A stretch of DNA of 64,000 nt from JACDHG01 sp963811585. GTDB taxonomy: Bacteria; Actinomycetota; Actinomycetes; Propionibacteriales; Nocardioidaceae. The position numbers and the translations under genes were made by a program. Location: contig CAWERR010000006.1 of NCBI GenBank assembly GCA_963811585.1, forward strand, positions 248,001-312,000, written 5' to 3'. The notes under the pieces are model-generated. The model was not told where the DNA came from and did no database searches. It worked only from the letters and a program-made list of their open reading frames with translations. This document shows positions 16,765-26,312 of the stretch, piece by piece. The first letter of the stretch is position 1. Each line of letters opens with the position of its first letter.

Positions 16765-17450
16765 GCTCGCACTCTGCCATCGTCCGCGAGATCCGCACCG
16801 GGCTCGAGGCCCTCGCCGTCCCCGCTGACGCGCCAGCCATGCAGCAGTACATGAAGTCGGAGATGCCCTTCCGGGGTGTCCGCTTCCCCGGCGTCCGCCG
16901 GCTCTGCCGCACCGTCTTCACGTCCCACCGGCTGGAGGACCGCGCCGAGTGGGAGGCAACGGTCCGGGAGCTCTTCGACAACGCCACCCATCGCGAGGAG
17001 CGGTATGCCGCCCTCGGCCTCATCGGACATCGCTACTACCGCGACTGGCTCACCGCCGAGACGCTGCCGTTGCTGCAACACGTCATCGCCACCGGGGCAT
17101 GGTGGGACCTCGTCGACGATGCCTCCCACCGGGTCGGCGACGTCCTACTAGCCGACCGGGTGTGTGCCGAACTCGTCATCCGCTCGTGGCAGACGCACGA
17201 GAGCCTGTGGCTGCGGCGGTCGTCCATCATCTGCCAGCTCGGCCACCGTGACTCGACGGACTCTGCGTTGATGACCGATGCGATCGTGGCCAACCTTGAC
17301 GACCGCGACTTCTTCATCCGCAAGGCGATCGGGTGGGCGCTCCGGGAGTACGGAAAGTCCGAGCCGGCCTGGGTGTTGGACTTCGTGACGACGTACGTCG
17401 ACCGACTGTCCCCGTTGTCCAAGCGCGAGGCACTGAAACATCTCGCGTGA
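16761..17450 (+). CDS. AlkD-like DNA alkylation repair protein (HEAT-repeat glycosylase)
   Basis: A 229-residue all-helical protein of the DNA alkylation repair family, base-excision glycosylases for positively charged 3- and 7-alkylpurines. Supporting blocks are QQYMKSEMPFRGVRFPGVRR near the N-terminus, ERYAALGLIGHRYYRDWL, the WWDLVDDASHRVGDVLLADR helix with the family W-D-VD active-site pattern, LWLRRSSIICQLGHRDSTD, and DRDFFIRKAIGWALREYGKS. The GTG start overlaps the glgA stop (GTGA), so it is probably cotranscribed though functionally unrelated. Confidence 0.93.
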   Translation: MSSHSAIVREIRTGLEALAVPADAPAMQQYMKSEMPFRGVRFPGVRRLCRTVFTSHRLEDRAEWEATVRELFDNATHREERYAALGLIGHRYYRDWLTAETLPLLQHVIATGAWWDLVDDASHRVGDVLLADRVCAELVIRSWQTHESLWLRRSSIICQLGHRDSTDSALMTDAIVANLDDRDFFIRKAIGWALREYGKSEPAWVLDFVTTYVDRLSPLSKREALKHLA

Positions 17451-17481
17451 GCCCGAGGACGACTGCGCTCTGGTGGGTTGC

Positions 17482-18293
17482 CTAGCCGTTGAACGTGTCT
17501 GGGTTGGAGCCGATCCGGGCGTCAGCGTCGAGGGCGTCGACGCAGGCATGATCCTCGTCGTCCAGCTGGAAGCCGAACAGGTCGAGGTTCTCCTCTATCC
17601 GCTGCCTGTGCACAGACTTCGGGATCACCACGTTGCCGAGGTCGAGGTGCCAGCGGAGGATCACCTGGGCAGGACTGACGGAGTGTTTGGCGGCGATCTC
17701 CTTGATCGCCGGCTCGTCGAGGTTCTTACCGCGCGAAATCGGGCTCCACGCCTCGGTGACGATCCCGTGCTGGGCATGGAAGTCGCGGAGGTCGCGCTGC
17801 TGCAGCCACGGGTGCAGCTCGACCTGGTTGATCGCCGGCACTACGTCCGTCTCGTCGAACAGTCGCTGGAGGTGGGACTGGTGGAAGTTCGAGACGCCGA
17901 TGCTGCGGACGCGCCCGTCGGCATACAGCTTCTCGAACGCCCTCCACGTGTCGACATACCGCTCGAGCGCGGGCAAGGGCCAGTGGATGAGGTAGAGGTC
18001 GACGTAGTCGAGCCCGAGCAGGTCGATGCTGCTGTCGAACGCCTTCAAGGTCTCGTCGTAGCCCTGGTCGGGGTTCGCCAGCCTTCGTGGTGATGAACAG
18101 CTCGTCGCGAGCGATGCCCGACTCTGCGATCGCTTCGCCGACCGCCCGCTCGTTCGCGTACAGCTTTGCGGTGTCGATGTGGCGGTATCCGACGTCGAGG
18201 GCGGACGCGACGGCCTGTCTTGGTCTCCACGTCGGGAATCAGGAAGACGCCGAACCCCACTTGCGGGATCTCGACGCCGTTGTTGAAGGTCAT
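17482..18293 (-). CDS. aldo/keto reductase (two frameshifts)
   Basis: A 270-residue NADPH-dependent (alpha/beta)8 reductase of the 2,5-diketo-gluconate reductase type. Start ATG at 18293: MTFNNGVEIPQVGFGVFLIP. Then, in a second frame from about 18219, AVASALDVGYRHIDTAKLYA (catalytic Asp and Tyr) and FITTK (catalytic Lys). In a third frame from about 18082 come DLLGLDYVDLYLIHWP (catalytic His), GRVRSIGVSNF, INQVELHPWLQQRDL and IPKSVHRQRIEENLDLF. All tetrad residues survive, so the two single-base slips look like sequence errors. It diverges from the dioxygenase gene at 18437 and likely reduces small carbonyl compounds. Confidence 0.87.
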
Positions 18294-18387
18294 GAGGGAG
18301 TGGGTGCCATCCAGAAAACGTAGCAGCGCGTCAAAGCCATCCGGCGAGCCGTGGCGTCGCTGTTTCCGACTCCGACCATCATCCGTT

Positions 18388-18400
18388 ATGCTTGAAGCAT
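18388..18400. promoter_or_regulatory. 13-bp palindrome, probable operator of the dioxygenase gene
   Basis: ATGCTT-G-AAGCAT is a perfect palindrome 37 bp upstream of the LigB-type dioxygenase start (18437), in the divergent gap with the aldo/keto reductase. Sequences of this AT-rich symmetric kind resemble MarR-family operators. No marR gene lies in the window, so the regulator would act in trans. Inferred from symmetry and position only. Confidence 0.45.
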
Positions 18401-18436
18401 CAACTAGATCCGCCGCCAGATCCCGAAGGACGAGCG

Positions 18437-19235
18437 ATGCCCGAGCCCGCGACGACACCGATGCCGGTGATCTATCTGAGCCATGGGGCTCCCCCGCTCG
18501 CCGACGACACCGAGTGGACCGGCCAGCTCGCTGCCTGGTCAGCCGACCTGCCGAAGCCCGCGGCGATCCTCGTCGTCTCTGCCCACTGGGAAGAGGCACC
18601 GTTGACGCTCGGCGCAACCGACGACCGTGCCTCTGGTGTACGACTTCTGGGGCTTCCCGGAGCGCTACTACCAGGTCCAGTACGCCGCACCGGGCGCCCC
18701 AGACCTGGCCGCCAAGGTCCGCAGGCCTGCTCAAGACGCCGCAGCACGACGTGCACGATGCGCCGGCACGCGGGCTCGACCACGGCGCCTACGTGCCTCT
18801 GGTCGAGATGTTCCCGGCCGCCGACATACCGACCCTGCAGATCTCGATGCCGACGCTCGACCCCACGACATTGTTCGAGGTCGGTCGCAAGCTGCGACCG
18901 CTGCGCGACGAGGGCGTGCTTGATCCTCGGCAGTGGCTTCACCACGCACAACCTGCGCCTGATCGACATGCACCGGCCGAGCGACGCGCCCGCACCGGGC
19001 TGGTCCCGGGAGTTCGACGACTGGATCGCAGCGCGCCATCGCCGCCCGTGACGTCGACGCGGTGATCGACTTCCTGCACAAGGCACCGGCGGCGACCCTC
19101 GCCCACCCGCGCACCGAGCACTTCGCGCCGCTGTTCGTCAGCCTCGGCGCGAGCATCGACGACCTGCGCGCGGAGACATCGGTGATCGACGGATTCTGGT
19201 ACGGCTTGTCCAAGCGCTCGTGGCAGTTCAACTGA
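18437..19235 (+). pseudogene. LigB/DODA-type extradiol dioxygenase (YgiD-like), four frameshifts
   Basis: Start ATG at 18437 after GAAGGACGAGCG: MPEPATTPMPVIYLSHGAPP with the metal His of SHGAP, then AAILVVSAHWEEAPLTLGAT. Homology hops frame near 18618 (PLVYDFWGFPERYYQVQY), 18720 (GLLKTPQHDVHDAPARGLDH, GAYVPLVEMFPAADIPTLQI), 18920 (LILGSGFTTHNLRL, with the His of SGFTTHN) and 19033 (AIAARDVDAVIDFLHKAPAA), ending RSWQFN. Intact conservation across breaks suggests sequence error. The family opens aromatic diol rings with non-heme Fe(II), or acts on DOPA-like quinol compounds. Confidence 0.83.
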
Positions 19236-19260
19236 AGACTGGCTGCGATACGGTCCCCCG

Positions 19261-19821
19261 GTGACCAACCTTCCGCCCGGCGGCACCGCCCGGCCGATGG
19301 TGCGCTGGGGCACACCAGTCATGCACCGTCGCTGCCGCCCGGTCGAGACGTTTGACGACGAACTGGCCGAACTCGTCGCCGACATGGTTGCCACCATGTA
19401 TGCCGCTGATGGCGTTGGCCTCGCAGCCAACCAGGTGGGTGTCGCCCTCGCCGTGTTCGTGTTCGACTGTCCGGCCGTCGACGATGCAGGTGGCGCCACC
19501 GGGGTGGTGTGCAACCCGGTCCTCCAGGTGCCGGAAGGGAAGGACCGCCGACTCGTCGAAAACGACGAGGGCTGTCTGTCGCTGCCGGGCGCCTTCGTGC
19601 CCTGCGCGCGTGCCGACTATGCCGAGGTGACCGGCGTCGACCACAACGGACAGCCCGTTCGCTACGCCGGGAAGGGCCTGGTGGCCCGCTGCCTGCAGCA
19701 CGAGAGCGACCACCTCGTCGGCACGGTCTTCGGCGACAAGCTCTCGACCGAAGTGCGGCGCAAGCTCTTCAAAGAGGCGGCGAGTGTCGCCGACGAGTTC
19801 CCGCCCGGCTGGCCCGCGTAA
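19261..19821 (+). CDS. def: peptide deformylase
   Basis: A 186-residue Fe/Zn metallopeptidase removing the formyl group from nascent protein N-termini. All three motifs are present: GVGLAANQVG (51-60), EGCLSLPG with ligand Cys105, and QHESDHLVG with ligands His147 and His151 and catalytic Glu148. Starts with GTG at 19261. It stands alone, with the GGDEF gene converging. GATCCGAC/GTCGGATC inverted arms (19823-19830, 19857-19864) in the gap may form a terminator. Some actinobacteria carry more than one def gene. Confidence 0.95.
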   Translation: MTNLPPGGTARPMVRWGTPVMHRRCRPVETFDDELAELVADMVATMYAADGVGLAANQVGVALAVFVFDCPAVDDAGGATGVVCNPVLQVPEGKDRRLVENDEGCLSLPGAFVPCARADYAEVTGVDHNGQPVRYAGKGLVARCLQHESDHLVGTVFGDKLSTEVRRKLFKEAASVADEFPPGWPA

Positions 19822-19886
19822 CGATCCGACGCTCACGCGGTCAGCGCAACGCCACAGTCGGATCTTTCGGCTGGTGAGGGACCTGG

Positions 19887-21350
19887 TCAGCCCGCGTCGA
19901 GCACGTAGAGGGGTCGGTCGCGGTGGGATCGGACGGCATACATGGCAGCATCCGCACGCTTGAGCACCTCAGCCGGCTCGACGCCAGGGGTGATCATGGC
20001 GATGCCGATGCTGACACCCACGCGAAGCTCGGTTCCGTCGATCTCGATCGGCGCGCTCATCGCAGCTGAAATGCGTTCGGCCGAGCATCTGCGCCGCATC
20101 CTCGAGGAGGGGGAAGCCACCACGACGAACTCGTCGCCACCGAACCGCCCGGCCGTGTCCTGGGAGCGGACCACGGAGTGCAGCCGCGTGGCGAGCGCTG
20201 CCAGGGCGTCGTCTCCGACGAGGTGGCCGCGTTCGTCGTTGATTGCCTTGAAGCTGTCGAGGTCGCAGAAGAGGAGCGCGCCGCACTCACCCTGCTCGTT
20301 GGCCAGGCTTACGGCCTCGGCCAGCCGGTCCATGATCACGAGCCGGTTGGGCAGCCCGGTGAGCGCGTCGTGCTGGGCCAGCTTGGTGAGCTCGCGCTCT
20401 TCGGCCTTCGCCTGGGTGATGTCGACGATCTGACACAGGACGCCTGCCTCGCCGGGTGACAGGTCGAGCGCCGCCGCCTCGACCAGACCCCAGAACTCGC
20501 CGCCGTCGGAGCCGACGAACGGCACCTCGACGCGCAGGGCGCCGTGACCCTTGTCGAGCAGTCTCGACAGCAGGGACGAAAGCGGTTCGCCGCGGATGAC
20601 GCTGAAGACCTGGTCGACGGGCTCGTGCCGCGACCCGACGACACTTGCGCCGAACATCGCGCCGGCTGCGCGGTTGATGCGGGCGATCATCGGCCCGTCC
20701 TCACCCGCCATGATCTCTGCAACGCCGATCGGTGCGTTGTCGAACGCGAGTCGGAAGCGCTCCTCGCTGAGCCGCAGTGCCAGGTGGTCGGTGGCCATCC
20801 GCTCAGCCATCCGGTGCTGGTGGATGGAGACTGCCGCCTGAAGGGCGAAGATCTCCAGCATCGTCGCCTTGAGCTCGCCCAGCGGCGCATGGCCGACGGG
20901 CATGTTGACTGTCACGACGCCGACTAGGTCATTCCCGGCCATGAGCGGAGCAACGACCATGCTGAGCGCACCCCAATGGTCCGCATCACCAAATAGCTGT
21001 AGGTCGTCGGCGGCCGCCTCCATGGGGAGGCGACGAAGGAAGCTGCGGGGGTCGCGGCAGAAAGTCAGGGCGCCCTGGTGATCGCCGCTTGAGAGCAGAG
21101 CGCGCCAGGCTTCGACGGGCTGATCCTGGCCGATGAGCCGAGCGCCGGACTCGTGGCCGCCGTACGCAACGGCCTGCATCTGGTCGTGGTCGGCGAGGTG
21201 GATGACGACGAGTCGGCTTTCGAGGAGTTCATGCAAAGAGTCACAGATCGACTGGAGTGACGAGCGAGGATCAGGGGTCGCGTGCAGCGCCGCCAGCGTG
21301 TCGTGCAGGCGACGAACTACCTCGATCGTGAGTACAGAATTACCGCTCAC
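19887..21350 (-). CDS. GAF-PAS-GGDEF diguanylate cyclase
   Basis: A 487-residue signalling protein with a GAF domain (about 20-185), a PAS domain (about 190-320, LSEERFRLAFDNAPIGVAEI, ending VLCQIVDITQAKAEERELTK) and a GGDEF cyclase (about 325-485, HDALTGLPNRLVIMDRL). The active site GGDEF is intact (near residue 402) and is preceded at the right spacing by RSQD, the inhibitory I-site, so it should make cyclic di-GMP with product feedback. Soluble. A short stretch after GGDEF (SPSSRMRRRCS, about 20085-20115) is unlike the family, while the +1 frame there reads LEDAAQML, suggesting two compensating indels. GTG start at 21350. Confidence 0.92.
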   Translation of the reverse strand: MSGNSVLTIEVVRRLHDTLAALHATPDPRSSLQSICDSLHELLESRLVVIHLADHDQMQAVAYGGHESGARLIGQDQPVEAWRALLSSGDHQGALTFCRDPRSFLRRLPMEAAADDLQLFGDADHWGALSMVVAPLMAGNDLVGVVTVNMPVGHAPLGELKATMLEIFALQAAVSIHQHRMAERMATDHLALRLSEERFRLAFDNAPIGVAEIMAGEDGPMIARINRAAGAMFGASVVGSRHEPVDQVFSVIRGEPLSSLLSRLLDKGHGALRVEVPFVGSDGGEFWGLVEAAALDLSPGEAGVLCQIVDITQAKAEERELTKLAQHDALTGLPNRLVIMDRLAEAVSLANEQGECGALLFCDLDSFKAINDERGHLVGDDALAALATRLHSVVRSQDTAGRFGGDEFVVVASPSSRMRRRCSAERISAAMSAPIEIDGTELRVGVSIGIAMITPGVEPAEVLKRADAAMYAVRSHRDRPLYVLDAG

Positions 21351-21381
21351 CGAACCCGTCTTCCCCTAGGCCGTGCCCCCA

Positions 21382-22188
21382 CTAGCGTGTGAGAAAGAAC
21401 GCTAGCGCGGAAGCGGCGGCCACGTTCAGTGAATCGATATGTCTGTCCATACGTATTGTGGCGCGATGTGAGGCGCTGCTTGCCCACCGTGAGGACAAAC
21501 CGGCACCTTCCGCACCAAGAACCAAGCAGATCCGTTCCCCTGCAAGGGTCTGAGCCAGCGCGGGGAGGTTCTCGGCGTCGTCGGCGACCGTGAGGGCAAT
21601 AGTGACAAACCCGGCATCCGCCAGCCGTGGCATCGCGTCATACCAGTCGTCACACCGCGTCCAGGGCAGCTCGAACACGGCGCCCATGGCGACCTTGAGG
21701 GAGCGGCGGTAGAGCGGGTCGGCACAGCGCGGCGACAGCAGGACACCGTCGATGCCGAGTGCGGCCGCACACCGGAAGATCGCGCCGACGTTCGTGTGGT
21801 CCACGATGTCCTCGAGCATGGCGATGCGTCGCGCGCCCGACAGCACCTCCGACACCGTCGGCAGCGGCCGACGATGCAGCGAAGCCAATGCACCCCTGTG
21901 GACGTGGAATCCCGTCACGGCTTCGGCAGCCTCGTCGGTGACGACGTAGCAGGGCACCGACCTGGCGCTGTCGAGCTCGGCAGCCAGGCCGGCGAGCCAC
22001 TTGTCCGTCATCAGAAATGACCGAGCGGCGTATCCGGCAGCGATGGCCCGGCGGACGACCTTCTCTCCCTCGGCGATGAACAAGCCCTGCTCGGTCTCGA
22101 TGTGCTTGCGCAGGGAAACGTCGCGCAGCGAGCGATAGTCGGCAAGTCGCGGATCGTCGGGGTCGTCCACCACGATCAGGTCCGCCAT
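21382..22188 (-). CDS. TrmH/SpoU family RNA 2'-O-methyltransferase
   Basis: A 268-residue SPOUT methyltransferase acting on tRNA or 23S rRNA. The N-terminal substrate-binding domain begins MADLIVVDDPDDPRLADYRS. SPOUT motifs follow: DHTNVGAIFRCAAALGIDGV (motif 1), LVLGAEGAGLSSRW (motif 2) and IRMDRHIDSLNVAAASALAF (motif 3). ATG at 22188 chosen because it fits the family; an in-frame ATG lies nine bases further up. It is transcribed in the same direction as the GGDEF gene, 31 bp apart. Exact target nucleotide unknown. Confidence 0.92.
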   Translation of the reverse strand: MADLIVVDDPDDPRLADYRSLRDVSLRKHIETEQGLFIAEGEKVVRRAIAAGYAARSFLMTDKWLAGLAAELDSARSVPCYVVTDEAAEAVTGFHVHRGALASLHRRPLPTVSEVLSGARRIAMLEDIVDHTNVGAIFRCAAALGIDGVLLSPRCADPLYRRSLKVAMGAVFELPWTRCDDWYDAMPRLADAGFVTIALTVADDAENLPALAQTLAGERICLVLGAEGAGLSSRWASSASHRATIRMDRHIDSLNVAAASALAFFLTR

Positions 22189-22261
22189 GCGCCTCATTAT
22201 GCGGGCCCTTGCGCAGGCCAGCCCGTGAGAGACTCGCGGCACAGCGGACGGGCGAGCTCGA

Positions 22262-24211
22262 ATGAGGAATGCCATGGGCAGGCGCGGTTGGGGACTCACG
22301 TCGCTGCTGACAGTCGCGATCCTCGCGGCGATCTTGATGGAGCCGAACGTCAGCACCGCACCCGCCCGCACTCAGGCAGCGCCGACCGTCGTCCAGGAGC
22401 GACCTTGCCACGGCGATGCGGCTCGTTGCGGACGCGTCAAGGTCCCGTTGGATCGCGCCAATCCCGCATCGCGCCGGATCGGCATCGCCTACGAGCTTTT
22501 CGGGCGCCGCGACCGGACCCGGCCCAGCCTGGGCACGATCGTGGCCGTCGAGGGCGGCCCGGGCTACTCGACGACCGCGAGCCGGTCGTACTACCTCGAT
22601 CTGTTCGACCCATTGCTGGACCGCCACCAGCTCCTCCTGGTCGACAACCGTGGTACCGGCAAGTCGGGCCCCATCCGCTGCGGCCACCTCCAGTCGTACC
22701 GGGGCAACCGCACCCTCGCCATCGGACAATGCGGCCGCAAGCTGGGCGCCAAGTCAGACCTCTACGGCAGCGCGATCGCCACCGACGACATGGTGGCGGT
22801 TCTCGACCGGCTCGGTATCGGCCGGATCCACCTCTACGGCGACTCCTACGGCACGTTCTTCGCTCAGACCTTCGCGCTGCGACACGGGGATCGGTTGCGG
22901 ACCCTCATCCTCGACGCGGCCTACCCAGTCGACGCGAAGAGCCCGTGGTACGCCGACACCAACCGCTCCCTGCGGCACGCGTTCTCCGTCGCCTGCCGTC
23001 GAAGCCCTGCATGCGCACATCGCCCGGGTGAATCGATGCGGCGCATCGCCAGGTTGACGCAGGCGTTGCGCCACCACCCGATGTTCGGGTGGGCGCCGAA
23101 CGCGGATGGCGAGGTGCTGCGAACTCGCGTGACCGTGGACACCTTGATCGACATACTCACGGGTGCAGCAACGACGCCGACGATCTACCGGGAGCTCGAC
23201 GCGGCCGCAAGGGCAGCTCTCGGTCCACGCCGATACACGCTCCCGCTGCTTCGCCTTGCACAGGAGACAAAGTACGTCGGTGGAGCCGGCCCAGCCGAGG
23301 CGTACTCCGAAGGGCTGTATGCCGCGGTGGCCTGCAATGACTACCCGCAGGCGTACGACGTCACGGCGCGGATCACTACCCGCTACAACCAGTACCGGGC
23401 CGCGACACGCAATCTCCAGCGTCAACGCCCGGGCCTCTTCGCACCGTTCACGGTCCGGGAATGGGTCACCTCGCCCTACGGCTACTTCGACGAATGCCTG
23501 AGGTGGCCAAGGCCCAGCCGATGGGTCCGACCAGTCCCCCGCAACCCGCAGTATCCCGATGTCCCGACTCTGGTGCTCGCCGGTGATCTCGACTCGTTGA
23601 CTTCCCCCGAAGGTGCCAGAGCGACCGCGGATGCGTTCCCCAACTCGACGTTGGTCGTCGCAGCCAACACCACGCATGTGAGCGCGCTCATCGACTTCGA
23701 CAAGTGCGCATCCAAGCTGGTAGTGCGCTTCGTTCGCACCAGCTCCGCCCGTGACTTTTCGTGCGCCCGCGACTATCACGAGAACCGGCTTGTCGACCAG
23801 TTCGTCAGGTTGGCTGACGAGACGGGGTGGAAAGGACCACGCAAGACCGTCCGCATCACGGCAGCCACGCTGGCTGACGTGATGGCGCGCTGGTGGTCGA
23901 TGTATGGCTACGAGGGAGTGGGACTACAAGGGGGGACGTTCACCACCCGCGGTGGTTCGTTCACCCACGACCGGCCTGTGGTGACGTGGAGGCTCAGCAA
24001 AGTCCGCTGGGTCAAGGATGTTGCAGTGTCTGGCGTGATGACCTGGCATCGACGTTCGGGGAGGGTGGCGGCCGAGGTGACGGTCATCGGTGCTGGCACC
24101 AAGCCGGCGCGGCTCAAGCTGCGCTGGAACGACTTGGCACCGCATGCTCGTGCCGTGGCTCGTGGAACCGTCGGCGGTGAGCACGTACGGATCCAGTTCC
24201 CCGCCTCGTAG
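22262..24211 (+). CDS. secreted alpha/beta hydrolase, tripeptidyl/prolyl aminopeptidase-like
   Basis: A 649-residue exported hydrolase. The N-terminus is a signal peptide (basic MRNAMGRRGWG, then LTSLLTVAILAAILM). The catalytic triad is visible: Ser195 in YGDSYGTFF, Asp444 in AGDLDSLTS and His472 in NTTHVSAL, with VEGGPGYSTT as the oxyanion loop. TAP-like sequence follows. The last ~130 residues (GWKGPRKTVRITAATLADVM and a beta-rich tail, TWHRRSGRVAAEVTVIGAG) are an extra domain not needed for catalysis. It probably releases N-terminal peptides outside the cell. Divergent from the TrmH gene. Confidence 0.88.
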   Translation: MRNAMGRRGWGLTSLLTVAILAAILMEPNVSTAPARTQAAPTVVQERPCHGDAARCGRVKVPLDRANPASRRIGIAYELFGRRDRTRPSLGTIVAVEGGPGYSTTASRSYYLDLFDPLLDRHQLLLVDNRGTGKSGPIRCGHLQSYRGNRTLAIGQCGRKLGAKSDLYGSAIATDDMVAVLDRLGIGRIHLYGDSYGTFFAQTFALRHGDRLRTLILDAAYPVDAKSPWYADTNRSLRHAFSVACRRSPACAHRPGESMRRIARLTQALRHHPMFGWAPNADGEVLRTRVTVDTLIDILTGAATTPTIYRELDAAARAALGPRRYTLPLLRLAQETKYVGGAGPAEAYSEGLYAAVACNDYPQAYDVTARITTRYNQYRAATRNLQRQRPGLFAPFTVREWVTSPYGYFDECLRWPRPSRWVRPVPRNPQYPDVPTLVLAGDLDSLTSPEGARATADAFPNSTLVVAANTTHVSALIDFDKCASKLVVRFVRTSSARDFSCARDYHENRLVDQFVRLADETGWKGPRKTVRITAATLADVMARWWSMYGYEGVGLQGGTFTTRGGSFTHDRPVVTWRLSKVRWVKDVAVSGVMTWHRRSGRVAAEVTVIGAGTKPARLKLRWNDLAPHARAVARGTVGGEHVRIQFPAS

Positions 24212-24236
24212 ACCTCCGCTGATCAAGCTCCTCCGC

Positions 24237-24425
24237 TGATCGAGCTGCGCCGTTGATCGACCCCCCTCCGCTGATCGAGCTTGTCGAGATCACCGGGGTC
24301 TCGACAAACTCGACCGCCGGAATCGGCTCGACCGCCGGATGGTCGGTTCGACCGCCGAATGGTCGGCTGGACCGCCGTAAGTTCAGCTCGACCGCTGGTA
24401 ACTCGGCTCGACGGCCGGAAGCGTC
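24237..24425. repeat. degenerate ~20-bp CTCGACCGCCGG repeats plus GATCGAGCTTGTCGAGATC palindromes
   Basis: After the hydrolase stop come GATCGAGCTTGTCGAGATC (24273-24291) and GGTCTCGACAAACTCGACC (24298-24316), members of the same palindrome family as at 15473. Then there are about six tandem, drifting units of roughly 20 bp built on CTCGACCGCCGGAATCGG, running to about 24425. The array crosses the stop codon (24383) of the siroheme synthase gene, so the last codons of that gene are repeat-derived. Confidence 0.8.
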
Positions 24426-25646
24426 GTCGTCCGGGCAACCTCCACGACGTCACCGATGACGACGTTGGCGGGCGGCCGGATCTGCTGGCTCGCGACGTCG
24501 TCCGCGAGCTGGTCGAGGGTCGTGAACACGCTCCGCTGGCTCGCCATCGACCCGTCCTCGACGACGGCGCACGGCGTACCCGGCCGTCGCCCGCCGGCAA
24601 GCAGTGCAGCTGCGATCTCGGGCAGGTGCTTGACCGCCATCAGCAAGACGATCGTGCCGCGCAGCTGCCCCAATGCGTCCCAGTCGACGAGCGAGTCGGG
24701 ATGCCCGGGCGGCAGGTGGCCGGTCACGACCGTCATCTCGTGTGCGACGCCGCGGTGTGTCACCGGAATGCCCGCGAGCGCCGGCACGGAGATGGCGCTG
24801 GTGATGCCTGGCACGACGCGACAAGGGACTCCCGCGGAGGCGCATGCCTGCATCTCCTCGAAGCCGCGGCCGAACACGAACGGGTCACCGCCCTTGAATC
24901 GGACCACGCTCAAGCCGGCCTTCGCCCGCGAGACCAACACCTCATTGATCGACTCCTGTGCTCGCCGATCGTCCGCGCGGCAGCTTGGTCGCATCGATCA
25001 CCTCGACGTCCGGCGCCAGCTCGGCAAGCAGTGCCTGCGGGGCGAGCCGGTCGACGACCACGACATCCGCCTCTTGCAGCGCCCGTCGTCCGGCGACGGT
25101 GATCAGGTCCGGGTCGCCGGGGCCGCCGCCGACCAACGTCACGCCCGGGACGCGTTGGCGATCTTTGGCGGCGGCAATCTCTCCGCTTCGCAGCCGGGTC
25201 AGGATCTCGTCACGCACAGAGGCCGATCGTCGGGGGTCCCGACCGCCGAGGACAGCCACCGTCAGTGGGCCGTGGCGGCCAGTGGCGGGCGTCCAGGCGG
25301 TGGCGGCCGTGGCGTCGTCGCTGCGCACGCAGAAGATCCGCTGTGCCTCGGCATCGCGTGACACCTGGGCGTTGACCTCGGGTACGTCGGTCGCCACGAC
25401 GACATACCAGGCGCCGTCGAGGTCGCTGGACTCGTAACCCCGACGCGACCAGGTGATCTCACCCGAGAGCGCGTGCCCTTCGATCGCCGGCGTCGACTCT
25501 GGTGAGACGACCTCGACATCGGCACCCGCGGTGACGAGGGCAGGCACCCGGCGTTGTGCCACCTTCCCGCCACCGACCACCAGCACCCGCCGACCAGCCA
25601 GGCGCAGACCAGCCGGGTACGGCGCCGGGCCGTCGAGTTCGGGCAT
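24383..25646 (-). CDS. cysG: siroheme synthase: precorrin-2 dehydrogenase + uroporphyrinogen-III methyltransferase (one frameshift)
   Basis: A fusion of about 420 residues. The N-terminal part is the CysG precorrin-2 dehydrogenase/ferrochelatase domain (RRVLVVGGGKVAQRRVPALV, WYVVVATDVPEVNAQV). The C-terminal part is the SUMT domain CobA (VTLVGGGPGDPDLITVAGRR, DATKLPRGRSAS, VVRFKGGDPFVFGRGFEE, VVPGITSAISVPALAGIPVT). A one-base slip at about 24958-24961 separates DATKLPRGRSAS from ESINEVLV; removing one A would give SASQESIN as in the family. It makes siroheme for nitrite/sulfite reductases. The C-terminal residues after VVEVARTTTLP are encoded by intergenic-type repeats. Confidence 0.9.
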
Positions 25647-25746
25647 CTCGCCACGGTAGGCCGCGAGCGAACGCCGATCGCGCCCGTCTCACGTGCCGGA
25701 TCGGCTCGACCTGCGCTCACGCGGTCGAGCCGTAAAGATGGGGACC

Positions 25747-26268
25747 ATGAGCCTAGAGCGAACTACTGCCGAAGACCCGTACGCCAAGCTGCCGCCGGTT
25801 CCCGCGTTCAGCGTGACCAGCAACGACGTGAGCGATGGCCAGGCGCTGTCCGACGATCAGGTGGCCGCCGAGGGCAATACCTCGCCACACCTGTCCTGGA
25901 GCGGCTTTCCTGCCGAGACCAAGAGCTTCGTCGTGACCTGCTTCGACCCTGATGCGCCGACGCCTTCAGGGTTCTGGCACTGGCTGGTCGTCGACCTGCC
26001 AGCTGACACGACCGAACTTGCGACCGGCGCTGCATCAGGTGAACTGCCCGGCAAGGCATTCCACATCCGAAACGACGGTGGAGAGCATGGCTTCATGGGC
26101 GCGGCACCGCCGGAAGGTGACCACACCCACCGCTACTACTTCGTCGTGCATGCGGTCGGCGAGGACAGCCTCGGTGTCGATGCCACGGCGTCCTGCGCCG
26201 TCGTGTCGTTCAACCTCGCGTTCAAGACGCTAGCCCGCGCCCAGATCGTCGGCACCTACCAGCACTGA
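25747..26268 (+). CDS. YbhB/YbcL (PEBP/RKIP-like) family protein
   Basis: A 173-residue phosphatidylethanolamine-binding-protein fold. The signatures are CFDPDAPTPSGFWHWLVVDL (anion-pocket motif) and GAAPPEGDHTHRYYFVVHAV. AEGNTSPHLSWSGFP is typical of YbhB. No signal peptide. ATG at 25747; an ATG nine bases upstream is also in frame. Bacterial members have no established cellular role. Divergent from cysG. Confidence 0.93.
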   Translation: MSLERTTAEDPYAKLPPVPAFSVTSNDVSDGQALSDDQVAAEGNTSPHLSWSGFPAETKSFVVTCFDPDAPTPSGFWHWLVVDLPADTTELATGAASGELPGKAFHIRNDGGEHGFMGAAPPEGDHTHRYYFVVHAVGEDSLGVDATASCAVVSFNLAFKTLARAQIVGTYQH

Positions 26269-26312
26269 CCACCTTTGGCTGACGACCCCGCGATCGGGCA
26301 GACTGTCCCGTT

